This document shows, piece by piece, positions 1-11,989 of a stretch of 64,000 bases of DNA. Under the pieces are notes generated by a model. It saw only the letters and a program-made list of their open reading frames with translations, made no database searches and was not told where the DNA came from. The stretch comes from Nepenthes gracilis (taxonomy: Eukaryota; Streptophyta; Magnoliopsida; Caryophyllales; Nepenthaceae), in contig BSYO01000005.1 in the NCBI GenBank assembly GCA_033239525.1, forward strand, positions 22,550,519 to 22,614,518. Direction: 5' to 3'. Both the position numbers and the translations under genes were made by a program. Numbering within the stretch: position 1 is the first letter of the stretch; every line of letters begins with the position of its first letter.

Positions 1-1708
1 ACACTTAAACATTAAGAGGGATTTCATGACTCCAAGGATATGTTGGTGGATATGGTAGAATCCACAACGATGTAACTCCACATAGATATAGCAGCATTCA
101 AGTGAATGTTGCTAGATATGATGGGCAAGTTGGAAGCTATGGTGCAAAACCTAACAACCGACATTACAACCATGAAGGAGGATTTAGGCCATGTGCAAAA
201 AGATAATAACTGACGAGATAGTCATCGCAGTGCCTAGCGTCGAGGCGCCCTGGCCCAAACCTTTTGCTGGTGTGAAAGATACCAAGAAACTAGATAACTT
301 CCTTTGGAAAATGAAGTGATACTTCAAGACTACACGGGTAGTCAAACATTGGGATAAAGTAAGGACGGTAACTGTTTATCTTATAAACAATGCGATGCTA
401 TGGTGGCATAACAAATGCCACAAGATAGAGAAAGGGTTATGCACTATAGCAACAAGGGATGATTTCAAGAAGTAAATCAAGAAGCAGTTTGCCTAAACAA
501 TGCCAAATAACTTGCCTGTGTGAACATGGGGAGGATGAAACGGGCAAGTTAGGTTAGCGACTACATGAAGGAGTTCGTTCGCTAATGCTAGAGGTGCCTG
601 GCATGAACGAGGATGAGCTATTCTTCAACTTCATGATGAGATTGCAACCATGGGAAAGGATGGAGATTGAGAGGAATGGGATCACAACAGTTAGGTGATG
701 CCCTGTTGCCACGGAGTATTTGATGGACTTCGAGCTGGGCAAGAATCATTAAGAGGGTGGTCAAGCTAAAGGTGGAAAAGACGCATCCAAGGAGCGTAAA
801 GAGCCCTCCCAAGAAGGTGGATCATCTCGACGAGCCAATGTCAAGTAGAGATCGAGGCAAGGGCAAGCATAGCTCGAGAAAAAGATAGCAAAACCAAAGG
901 CAATGGTAGATGCTGCTTGTACGATGGACTGCACTTCATAAGGGATTGCCCTCGAAGGGATAAATTGAATGTCATCAAAAAAGTTAACAAAGGTCCTACG
1001 GGACAAGCCACGTCACATGGGAAAGATGCGGTGGACCTATACAGTCTAGGCAATGTCGATGGAATAGTAGGGTTAATGACTGATGTACATGGACATTGAC
1101 ATCAAAGGAAAACCCACGGTGGCAATGCTGGATATAGGCGTGACACACAACATCATGACGATAGACATCGCAAATTAGTATAAACTTGACTTAGTTATGG
1201 AGACAGATTAGGTAAAGACAATGAACTCTATCCCACTCCCTATCCAAAAGGTTTTACAAGATGTGCCAGTGAAGATTGGAGGCATGTGGAAGAAGAAGTT
1301 GAACTTCACGGTGGTTGACCTAGATGACTCTCCACTCATCTTAGGTGTCAAGTTCTTCCACTTAGCCAAGAGCAGATTGATGCCATGGGATAAATGTCTA
1401 CGCATCATGTATGGTGAGGAGTCATCGTATAAAGTGAGGTTTCTTCAAGAGGGAGACTTGAAAAAGAGGACACCGATGCTTTTGTGAAAAATTGGTGCCA
1501 TTTGGTTGCTCCAGGAGGTGTCAATATTGGATGAGCTTTACTCGATGAAGGACGACAGACTAGGAATGGGTCCAAGGTCGAGCGGTGAGCAGCAATCATC
1601 CATTGTCCAGCTGAGTCAAGGGATGAGGCGCAGGAGGCAAAAGCTAGAAAGGGCAAAGCCAACGATGCCTCTTCACGACGGGGGCATCGTGAAGCAAGTG
1701 GGGGAGAG
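1..1708 (+). pseudogene. gag-protease remnant of a gag-only type LTR element, copy 1
   Basis: Decayed retrotransposon gag and aspartic protease, already inside the gag region at the window edge. It aligns closely with 62216-63936 in the same orientation. Visible in order: a gag core (about 186-480), the stretch ELFFNFMMRLQPW (about 615-655), a zinc-knuckle-like segment at 911-953 whose second cysteine is tyrosine (CCLYDGLHF...DC), a protease-like DIGVTHN near 1130, and a protease C-terminal part at 1221-1487. Frameshifts and stops interrupt it, for example an in-frame TAG at 1209-1211. There is no reverse transcriptase or integrase: a purine tract (GTGGGGGAGAG, about 1698-1708) and an LTR start follow directly. 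This matches the terminal-repeat-with-GAG class of non-autonomous elements. The class is inferred, the lack of pol before the LTR is seen. Confidence 0.75.
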
Positions 1709-1885
1709 TGTTGTAGATTGTTAGAAAGTATAGATGTTATACGCCCCGCAAATGTAACATGCAGACATGAGGTAGTCGTATATACATTTTATGTGTATAA
1801 AAATATATGTGTAAAGTAGATAATTATCTAGAAAAATTTAGAAAGTTTTTCGGTTGCCTAGAGAATTATAAAAACAAAGGAATGA
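1709..1885 (+). repeat. Start of 3' LTR, truncated (gag-protease element copy 1)
   Basis: Begins TGTTGTAGATTG right after the purine tract and aligns with the LTR starts at 61247 (TGTGATGAATG) and 63937 (TGTCATAGATTG), all followed by AAGTATAG at the same distance. Similarity to the 61247-61928 LTR is visible to about 1885 and is then lost. The LTR is therefore truncated or replaced. No CA end or target duplication can be assigned. Confidence 0.6.
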
Positions 1886-4485
1886 TACAATATTTGGGAT
1901 AGTCAATCCCTCCTTATTTTTGTAGTTGATCCGATATGATTTACTCATTTTATAAATAAAAAAAAGTGCAGTAGACTTTTATACAATCTAAGAGATCGAC
2001 AACTGTACAATTAAATTTGACTTTTTTAGCATTGTGATGTGGCCAAATCAACTACAATATTATAAATTTTCTTTTTTTTTTAAGGAATTTGTAATCTTTA
2101 TAGTAGATTTTTATTTAAAATTGTGTTTAATTTGAAATTAGGTTAGACATTATAACTAAAAGGCTAAAAAAAAATACAACGCCTAATTTTTTAAATATAT
2201 ATTTATAGTATAATTATTATATATTAGATTAACATAAAAAATAATTATATAATAATTTTATTTAAAAAAATAAAATTTTTAAGAATCAAATTTAGCACTT
2301 AATAGATATCTGTATCACACTTGTACATATTTCTTGCATAAGTTATATGCTTGCAGGGCACACATGGGGTGCTCCTACGTAGTACGAGTGAATGAGTCGC
2401 ACTTAAGGTGGCCTTAATTCAACGCTTATTCATGCATGTGCATGGATATAGTGCCCAATGCATGCGTAACCCCATGCTTATGTGCCGATCTGGTTATTTA
2501 AATCATCTCTTAACCAATTTTGGACATTTGTGCAGAAAAAATGCAGAGAAAAGAAGAGAAAAAGATGGATAAAAGAGAAAGAAGAATAAAATATTTTTTA
2601 AAGTTATTTTACATCAGATTTGATAAAATTATTTAGTTAAGGTAAGTATATTTAAATTAATTCATTAACTTATTACAAATATCTTTTAATTTTTCTTTTA
2701 GTTGTTATTTAAATATATATGCATGTTACCTATTTTACTCTTTTTTCAAATATTATTGCACGTTTAAAATATTTTAAAATTTTGCTAGGTTTTATTAAAC
2801 ATTTAGAAATTTTACTTACTTTTACTAAATATTTAAAAATTTTATTTATTTTTATCAAATACATGTATATTTTAAATAGTCATATTTTTATAATTTAATA
2901 TTACAATAAAAATTATAAAATATTTAAATATTTAATATCACATGTTATTTTTTTACAAATACTTGATAAGAACTCTGTTTTGTGATATGGATAACTATTA
3001 TATTTTTTCTAATTCAAAAAAATTTATATATTGATTGCAGAATTCTTTATTTGATAATCTAAGAATCGTTATATTTTGGATAGTTTATATATAAATATAT
3101 CCTAATATGTTATACATGCTTAGAGTATACATTTATGATTTACATGTGAAAAAGAAAAGTAGTGTTTTGATGCCGTCTATTGGGTAATATAGAAGCCAAC
3201 CTACAAATTTTAAATAATAGTGTATCAGCTTCAGACTATCAAAAATATGAGTAAACATCTTTTAAAGTTGTCAGTTAATTAATTAACATATAAGTTACCG
3301 ATTATTTTTTTTTTTAGGTTTTTACATGTTTTGGCCTTTGGAAATTTTCCTATATTTTTGATATAGTCTTTCAATTTTCATATTTTGATAGACCAATTTC
3401 ATATTTTGGTCTTCCTATGTTTTTGAACGTTCCGTAAGTTTTGAATATTTTTATATATATTGAACAAATAGAATCATGATTTGAAATGTATTTAATAAAA
3501 ATTTAAATTTTTAAATTTTTATTTGTTATTTTTTATTTTTTATCTTTCAATCTATTTTACTCACTTATAACTATATATTATATATATACATATGTTCTAC
3601 AGAATGTTGGACTCATATTTATGAATGTTTTTAAAATCTTTTCAATAAATTAACAGGTAGTGAATTTTTATAGGATTTGGATAAAAAACTGTCAAGAAAA
3701 AATAGTTAAATTTTTTTGTGGTTTTTTGATTTATATTTAGATTTTATGTATTGGGCATAATTTATATTTTGAAGTTTTATAGTTCAGATATTTTTGGGTT
3801 AGTTTGCTTAATAAAATTATGTATAATTTTTACTATTATATATATAGCATTATGGTTAGATTTTTTTTCTTATGATAATTTATGAATTTAATAGGTATAA
3901 TATTATTTTAAGGTTAGATGATGATAATTTAACTAGTCTTATAACCACTGTAATTTATATTTAATCATGTTGTTTATACTATTAGTATGAAATATTCGAT
4001 CTAATTTGATTATTAAATTATAATTATTTATAAATTATTATTATATTTGATGTCATTTTTACTAGCCACTTGTACCAAAATTGTGATAATAAAAACTATT
4101 ATAATACTCATTCATAATCAAAACCTTATCGATTAGCACTGGTTTATGGATGGTTTTTATTTTTATAATTTTATTTTAAAAACTTATATTTATAAGAAAA
4201 ATACATAATATATAAGGTATTTTAAAATAATATATAAATATATTAGCTAAAAATAATTAAATATTGTTTTTGCCTAACTCTTTTATTATAGGCGGAAAAA
4301 AGTAGTTAAATGTCGTGGTCATTAATTATATTGTCTTCCACTGATTCTATTGGCCAAATTTTTCCAAGTTCTGCCTGTCAACACTCTAACTGCTCAACAA
4401 GGACAGACGTTGACTTGGAACGAAGACGGACGATCGTAGCCGTCCATTTGTTTGGACACTGATAATGATAATAATTGCTAAAAAG
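1886..4485. other. AT-rich intergenic spacer
   Basis: About 2.6 kb of strongly AT-rich DNA with no open frame of coding character on either strand, no recognisable retroelement protein and no clear repeat array. I see nothing functional in it. Confidence 0.6.
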
Positions 4486-4750
4486 TAGGATCCTACTCCT
4501 TCCAATTTCTTATTTCTTCCTGCTTCTCTCTTTTTAGCCATTAGTTTAAAATTTAATGGCTAAAATTTTAATATATTAAAAATATTATATATAATTAATT
4601 TTTAAAGTTTTTTTATTATAATATTAATATTAAATTAAATATTAAAAAAAATTATATTTAAATATTTTTATTTAATATTTAAATTACCAATATTTGATTA
4701 AAGATAATCCAATGATGGTAGATGAAAAAATAGGATCCTGCTTCTCCTAA
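4486..4750. mobile_element. MITE-like AT-rich element
   Basis: A 265-bp AT-rich segment bounded by TAGGATCCTACTCC on the left and, inverted on the right, AGCAGGATCCTA. Its interior (TTTAAAATTTAATGGCTAAA and runs of AAATATT/AATATTT) resembles 56225-56489 and the outer parts of 11966-13978. Terminal inverted repeats are imperfect and the target duplication is not clear. It is a plausible member of the local MITE family. Confidence 0.4.
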
Positions 4751-5575
4751 GAGTCGGCATAAAAATATCCTTCATGCAATTTTAAATTGCATCTCATTTT
4801 ATTTATGTATTTATAATAATTTTATCATCATAAAAATAAATAAATAAGTAAATATTAATCTTTTAATATTTAGACTTTTGATTCATCAATGACGTCAGGT
4901 CCAGGCCTAAATACAAAAAACGTGTTTTTCAAGCCAAAACATTTAATACAACCGTTGGAACATAGCATTCAAATTTTTTTTTTCTTAAATTAAATTAATA
5001 AACAGTCAATTACTTAGTCAAAGGTTTAACCAATTAAATAAAAAATAAAATTAATTCGATTTTATAACGTGAAAATCATGAACCAGCTAACGCTAACAAA
5101 CCTTCTTAGAGAAATATTTATGATTATTAGGATCAAATTAGACAGTTTTGGTCTCCTCCTTTTAATGTAAAATAGAAGAGTAATTTTAAAATAAAGATAT
5201 TTTAACTAAAATAGATGAAAATGATCAAAATTAAACTTTTATAAAATTATAAAAAATGCTTCAATATATATTTAAATCATATATAAATATTATTTGGGGA
5301 AATCGTCTCTTTATTAGCCTAACTCCCCACACAATGGGTAATCTCCACATTAGAAAAAAATCCTATACTTCTTTCATTTTTATACTTTTTGTACGTCAAT
5401 TTATATATGTATAACTAAAATTAGCTGATGCAAATATATTATTATTTGTTAGATGCAGTAAGATTTATTAATTTTTAATTTATTATTTATAAGTCTAATA
5501 AGCAGCCCAAAAAAATTATATTTGAATTCACATCAATCATGAATCCGCTTTCTTAACTTGAGATAAATTTCTTTT
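4751..5575. other. AT-rich intergenic spacer, start of duplicated block A
   Basis: No gene is visible. From about 5011 the sequence aligns with 44043 onward (TTACTTAGTCAAAGGTTTAACC versus TTACTTAGTCAAAAGTTTAACC), which marks the left edge of the duplication that carries the two dioxygenase copies. Confidence 0.55.
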
Positions 5576-6641
5576 TGATGGGTGTCTTGATAAATGTCTT
5601 GTTTCCCGATAGTTAAAAAGGTGCGGATCCACTGCTTGAGCGGTCCATGTTGGCTCAACAATGAAAATGAGGGCGAATTCTGGAATGCCCAAACACGCAT
5701 CGATTTGGTAACGCCAGCGCCAACCGACCGGCGCGAGGTAAGCGGCCTACTTGCTTCGGGATGGTTACCCGTGCGTTGACTAATCACCGTAGCAAATGCT
5801 CCAATAAAAAAGGCTTTTCACGGGCCTAGCCCACTTGAACCCACGCTCCAATAGGCGGTTAGCAACGGCTCTTTTTCTAACCCTACGTCTTCCATAAATC
5901 CGACCGGCTTTAAAAAAGACGTTGACAAGATCGGCACCTTTCCCATAAGGAAGGCGCCAGATCTTTTCAATTTCTACAAAGTGGAGTTTTCAAATGGTAA
6001 TATACTCAAAAGGAAGACAGGAAATCTGAAAAGCCGCTACCCTCCAGAGAAAAAAACAATCTCAGCTAATTAGGCAACGCGTGCCTTCCTCACAAGGAAG
6101 GCCGCCTAAACATGGCACAGGGGATCATACCTTTTAACCAAGAAAGATCATCCAGCCAGCCGCCATTAAAAAGAGCCATAGGGTTTTCGCTTAGGGCATA
6201 CAAACAACCACTCACATAACGCCTATTACTGCGCTCTCAACTACGCATTCAACAACGATTTCGTACACTCTCTCTGTAAAGCATTCCTAACGTGCTGAGA
6301 GAAAAATATAAATTAAAGGCATACAGACGCTCTTCCTATTGACAGACGCTTACTACATTCACCAACCATTTAGGTTCAAAAGACGGCATTTCTTCTCTTT
6401 CATTTGGAAACCCACGCATCACACTCACCCTCTCAATTCTCATTTTCAGTTACCTTCCCAGATTTCGAAAGCTGTTTATTAATTTGACCGTCGGAGTGTT
6501 TTCGGTGGGACAACTTTTCACCGACACACTGACCTCCTATTCATTTTAGTAGTGTGAAGGATCCAAACTCATTGAACGGAGCCGGAACCAAATAAGCGGA
6601 TCAATCCGAATCTGTTCGAAATCGGATCAAATAACGCATCA
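5576..6641 (+). mobile_element. Solo LTR (Tat/gypsy family of the 22409-30732 element)
   Basis: Starts TGATGGGTGTC and ends ACGCATCA, flanked by a perfect 5-bp target duplication CTTTT (5571-5575 and 6642-6646). Block B has no insertion at this place. The 1066-bp sequence is the reverse complement, by eye, of the LTRs of the 8.3-kb element at 22409-30732 (1084-bp LTR). Ends and length agree, so this is a full LTR left by recombination between the two LTRs of an integrated element. No protein is encoded. Confidence 0.85.
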
Positions 6642-7173
6642 CTTTTAAAAACAATTTAATACCTTTTGTTTATTAAAAAAAAAAGGGTAATGTTAACCGC
6701 ACTATCCAGGAGTAATACTAAAAAAATCATAACGAAATTGGCTGATGTAACCTAAATTATAAGTTCCAAGCAAATCACATGGTATTTTTCATTGCATCTT
6801 TCAACTAAAGATATTCAATTTATGACTTTTGAAACTCTTTACTTTATAAAATATGCTTTTGTAAAGATATCATCTTAGCTATATATCTAATTTGTGTCAA
6901 TTTTTAGTGTTATATTTAATTTAAATTAATTTGATTTTATTTTTATAAAATATAATCATTTTTATCAATTTTGGTCTTTCTCTTATTATATCAAAATTGG
7001 TCCCTTCCCTAAGGTTCGGTCGCCGCCCTTTCAATGGCTTATGCTTTCATTATCTCAAGTCCTAATAGAAGCTTAAAATTAATAATTTAGTATATACATC
7101 CCAAATTATGTATTATATTAATAAAATATAACATAAACTTTTTCTAAGTTGATATTAAAATATGTTTAACCGG

Positions 7174-8127
7174 TGATAGGTTCAATATGAACATGGACTA
7201 GCCAGGAATGAGACATAACCGGCAGAGAAATCCAATTGGATGATAAGGCCCAAAGAGCCACGCGTAAAACCCAATACCGCGAAATGGTTCTTGGACCGAG
7301 ACAGCCGCTCTCAATCCCATCCGACAACTCCTAACACACATCCAATCACAGTTCGCATATGCCTCCCACTTCAATGTCGGCAAACTGCCAACACAAAAAC
7401 ATACACTCAGAAAATGACAATTAATGGCAAACGTGCTCAACTCTGACAGGCCGTCACACTCATCGACTGATAGCGGCTAAGCAAATCTCAACAAGAAGTA
7501 GCCAAGCCCATATTAGTTACGCTCAACAATGGTCCCCTTACCACTACAAGATGACACCTGACACTGGTGGCCGCTGCCAGTGCACAACAGGCGACGAACC
7601 CAAGTAAGACACCTGTCAACTAGATCCGGCACCCAAAGCCTTAACCACGAAGCTCTACAAATATCCTTTTCCTTCACCAGGAGAAGGAAGGCGATACAAG
7701 CTAAACTTCAAACACAAGTTTGAGTCCAAACTCACAAAGATTGAGAAAAGAACCCAACTCTCTTTCCCCTAAAAATTGTCACCCCCGTCAGTGACCATCG
7801 TGACCAACTCACCGAAGTGCACAAAAGGAGCTAAGTCTCCTCTGATCCTAACTTGCATCCCTTGCATACCAATATCATCGGATCCTACATTTCTCATACC
7901 TTCACACTATTATATATTTTTAATTTTTTAAAAAGATTACTAACTTGAGTATTGAAGAATAAATCGATGAGCGAGTCCTGTCAATCCTCTGATCTTTTGT
8001 TAGCTATTTGTGGTGTGCAAGGCACAGGTTGAGAGACGCGAAAAATGGATCCGTTCGTATTTAACCAAACGCGATGAATCCAACGACTCTCTAATACGTT
8101 TAATAACCCGAACCTAAGGATATATTA
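7174..8127 (+). mobile_element. Solo LTR upstream of dioxygenase copy A
   Basis: A 954-bp insertion that starts TGATAGGTTC and ends GGATATATTA, close to the TGATAGG...GTATCA ends of the gypsy LTRs at 48409-49331 and 54012-54940. It shares their interior features, including an AGCTCTACAAATATCC box. Flanks are ACCGG before and CTGG after. Block B has the empty site (AACTGGATTATCC, about 46573). It lies about 350 bp upstream of the copy A TATA box, so it has displaced the ancestral distal promoter. Confidence 0.8.
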
Positions 8128-8536
8128 CTGGATTATCCAAAAAATTTGATTGATAATGTGGGCCCACTTATTTAAGTACAAAATAAAATAAAAAATAAAC
8201 ATTTGTCTAGCAATAACCATAAACCGAAACTAGCCTTCCACAATTCAAAGGGACATAAAAAACATGTGAACCTGCCAATTCCCTTGCAAACACGATGATT
8301 GAGATATTATTTAATTTATTTTTAGACACTTTTAAAATATAATGATTTAGTTATTTAATTATATTAATAAATTTATATAAAAATAAATAGATTTATAAAA
8401 GTCATATTATTTAAAAATATTTTAACAATAAATGAAAACTATTTTTAAAATATTTTGTTATTAATATTTATTCTCTATAAATAGTTATAACGTAGGCAAG
8501 GTGAGAGAAAGAGGAGGAGAATTGCAGAGAATCAAG
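8128..8536 (+). promoter_or_regulatory. Proximal promoter and 5' UTR of dioxygenase copy A
   Basis: Shared with block B (46574-46985). A TATA box, TATAAATAG, lies at 8476-8484, which predicts a transcription start near 8505-8515 and a 5' UTR of about 25-30 bases before the ATG at 8537. The equivalent box in copy B reads TATAAATTG. The solo LTR at 7174-8127 forms the upstream border. Confidence 0.55.
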
Positions 8537-11500
8537 ATGGGAACAAAGCAACAAGTGATCGACAACAATTCGATTCCAACGTTGAGCCTTCAAGAGCTCA
8601 TCAAACAGCAGCCCGTGGCCTCCATACCAGAGCAGTACGTTCGGGTTGATCAAGAACCATCGCTGGCCGTTGATCTTGATGCTGCCTCGCTCTCCATCCC
8701 TGTCATCGATGGGCAACGTCTAACCGTAGGAGAAGACAGAAACTCTGAGCTTGAGAAACTGCACTCAGCTTGCAAAGAATGGGGCCTCTTTATGGTATAT
8801 ACATATTTCCTTACATCTTTATTCATCCTTCCATCTCACAAAAATAGATTATATAATGCATTTGAATAAGACAATATGATGTATTACTATATTATTTGGT
8901 TTGTATGAAAAATAAGGCTCAATCTTTCATTCATTAGTAACTTTAGTATAATCGAGTATATAAAATTACATAATAATATTTTACCTGAAATTTATTTTTA
9001 AAAAAAATTATAAAATAATATCTAATCAAATTTACTATAAAATAATGACTAATTATAAATATAACTCATTCTGATAGGAGCTTATTAAAGATTAAAATTA
9101 GCCTTCAGGTCTTATTAGCATCTAACTAACATATGTTAAAACAAATTTAAAATGATTTTAAATAAATTTTAAAAAATTTAAGTTAAAATAAGTACAATTA
9201 TGCCAATTTCTTCTTTATTGTTAAATTTTTTAGAACTTTCTTTTCATTCTTATTCAAATATTTATGTATGTATTATTTTTCTACATCTTTTAAGATAGTA
9301 TTATATACATATTAAATTTACTTTTATTTCATAAAATTTTAAAGATTTGTGCCTTAAATCAAGTATACTGTCATAAAATTCTTTGATTCTTCAAAATTGG
9401 TTTTGCATATCTCTTTTGTGTAAGAATTTGATGAAAGCTCAACTCTAAATTTGGTCAAGATTAATTATTTTTCCATTTTAAGAAAATTTATCCATCTATG
9501 TGGAAACATTTATTTTTATTTGAATAAGAATTATTATAGAAAATTTATTGAATATATTTTAAGTGTCAAGCTGTGTATGAAGGTCGTTACTTAATATTTA
9601 TGAATTTAAAAAGTATTATTTGACTATTTTTATAAATAATAATATATAATTAGTATATTTATAGATATTGAATAGTAATGTATAGTATAAGTTGTAAGAA
9701 AATATTTATAACCTGACATTTTATATTTGACCCAAGTCAATGAGATTGTCGCTAACCTTTATACGTGGCAGCTGGTGAACCATGGGATTGGCACATCACT
9801 GCTGGCGAAACTGAAGCATGAAATTGAGGAGTTCTTCAAGCTTCCATTGGAAGAGAAGATGAAATACCAGCTGAGAGAAGGCGATTATCAAGGGTACGGC
9901 CAGCATTTGCTTTCCGTGGGTGATGAAAAACTCGATTGGGCTGATCGATTTTACATGATCACCAACCCTTCTTACCTGACAAAGCCTTATCTCCTTCCCC
10001 AGTTTCCTCCCTCTTTCAGGTAAAATCTCACTTTTTATTTTGGAGGGTTGATTAATGAAATAGACAAACCTGACAATGCACTGAGTATTATCGCTAAATA
10101 ATTTTGAAATATTATTTTGTTTATGTAAAGAGTATCGATATTCTATTTAGAAATTAGTTTTTAATGGACAGCAAATAATAATTTTAACAAGTGCTAGTTA
10201 ACATCGGCGGCTTTCGGTAGGGTGGGGTGGGCCGTTGGCCTTGTAGGAGCTTATCATGCCGAGAAACCCCTGGCTGGTGGCAACTGAGGGTGGCCGACAA
10301 TGGCCGGTGGCTTGTGCAAAACGTGACTGGAACCATATTTAGGCTAAGGCAGATTGGGTTGTCAAGTTAAAAAAAGTATGACCATGAAGTTGAATTAAGT
10401 TGGGTTACATTTAATTATTCGAGGCAAAAAAATTATAATTATTTTTTAATATTTTAAGCATTTAATATAAAATTTGATATTTGCATAAAATTAACTAAAT
10501 AAAATGTTATAAATAATAATAATATTTAGTTAAAAATTATAACATATAAATATTTCAAAAATAATTTTTTACGAAAAAGACATTATCTATATAAAATATA
10601 ATTTATTTAAATCGGTCACTTTTACTTATAATCATATTCTACATAAAATTTTAAATTAATTAATTTTTTAATTGTGTCTGTTTATAATATTTACATAACT
10701 TAATAATATCATGTAGAATATTAAATCTAATAAATTAAGCTAGTTAATGGTGTAATTTTAATCTGCTCTAGCTAGCGGGGCTAGGGATGGTGGCCATTGG
10801 CAATCAACTAGAAAAGACGAGTCCCTGAAATTTGAGAATGAAAAATAGCCCATCCTCTTTGATATTGATCATTTTTACTTCACTAATAATTGTAATTCTA
10901 CAAAAATAAACATATATTTTATATCTCAAAGTTCAAAACCAATTAAACAACTACACTTTTGTTAGAAACTTAAACTAAAACATAAATAAAATCATAATTT
11001 TATCCAAGTAAACGTCACGTACTTCATACTTTTGGAATCGAGGGATAAGTTCCTCAGCCATACGCATAAAATATTTTACATTTATCCTCACGGCGTACGT
11101 AGGGATGCGCTGGAGATGTACCTGCTGGAATCACGAAACTGGCAAAAGAAGTTGCGCTGTCCATAGCAAAAGCACTGAAGATGGAAGAGCAAGAGATGAA
11201 GGATTTACTTGAAGACGGGATGCAATCGGTGAGGATGAGTTACTATCCGCCATGCCCAAAACCAGAGCTTGTCATGGGACTCGTTCCACACTCGGATGCC
11301 AGCTTAATCACTGTCATCCTCCAAGTTAATGGAGTCGATGGCCTTCAAGTTAAGAATAAAGCTGGAGCTTGGATTCCTGTCAATTTCCTCCCCGACTCCT
11401 TTGTTGTCAATATAGGAGACATTCTTGAGGTAAGTAAACTCACACACCCCAATTTGCCTATAATTAGTATAGCTGTTATTCGATAATTTTAAGGTTACCA

Positions 11501-11989
11501 ATTCAATTTATAAAAATAATTTATTAAATAATATAAGATAAGATTATATGTAATTATTTTTTCCAAATACATTATATTCTATCTTCCATGATATAAAACT
11601 ATCATATAGATATCGTTCTTTAGTATATTTTATATTTTCTTTTTACAATTTTCTGAGCATCATATTTGTGCAAAATGACATAAACAGTAATAAAATTGGC
11701 TTAAAATTTTACCTCACATAAAGATTGATGTTAACGTAAAAATCAATAAAAAATTAATAATATATTTGATTTGGTTATATAATTTCTTTATATAATTGTA
11801 TGTATGTCGAACTCTCTCCCACCTATTATAAGCTATCTATTTTACCATACTACTCGTGTGTTTCCTGCGTAACTAGAAAATTCAAAGTTTACTAATATAG
11901 CAAGGCAATTAATTGATGTTTTCAACGAATATTATTTTAGTGAGCCTGTACAAATGGAAATAGGGATTCTATTTCTCCAAGATAAATAG

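Noticed and set aside
11181..11486. Alternative start at ATG 11181 giving a short functional product from copy A
   Set aside because: It would lack the N-terminal half of the fold. It is simply the remainder of exon 3 after the frameshift, running into the intron.
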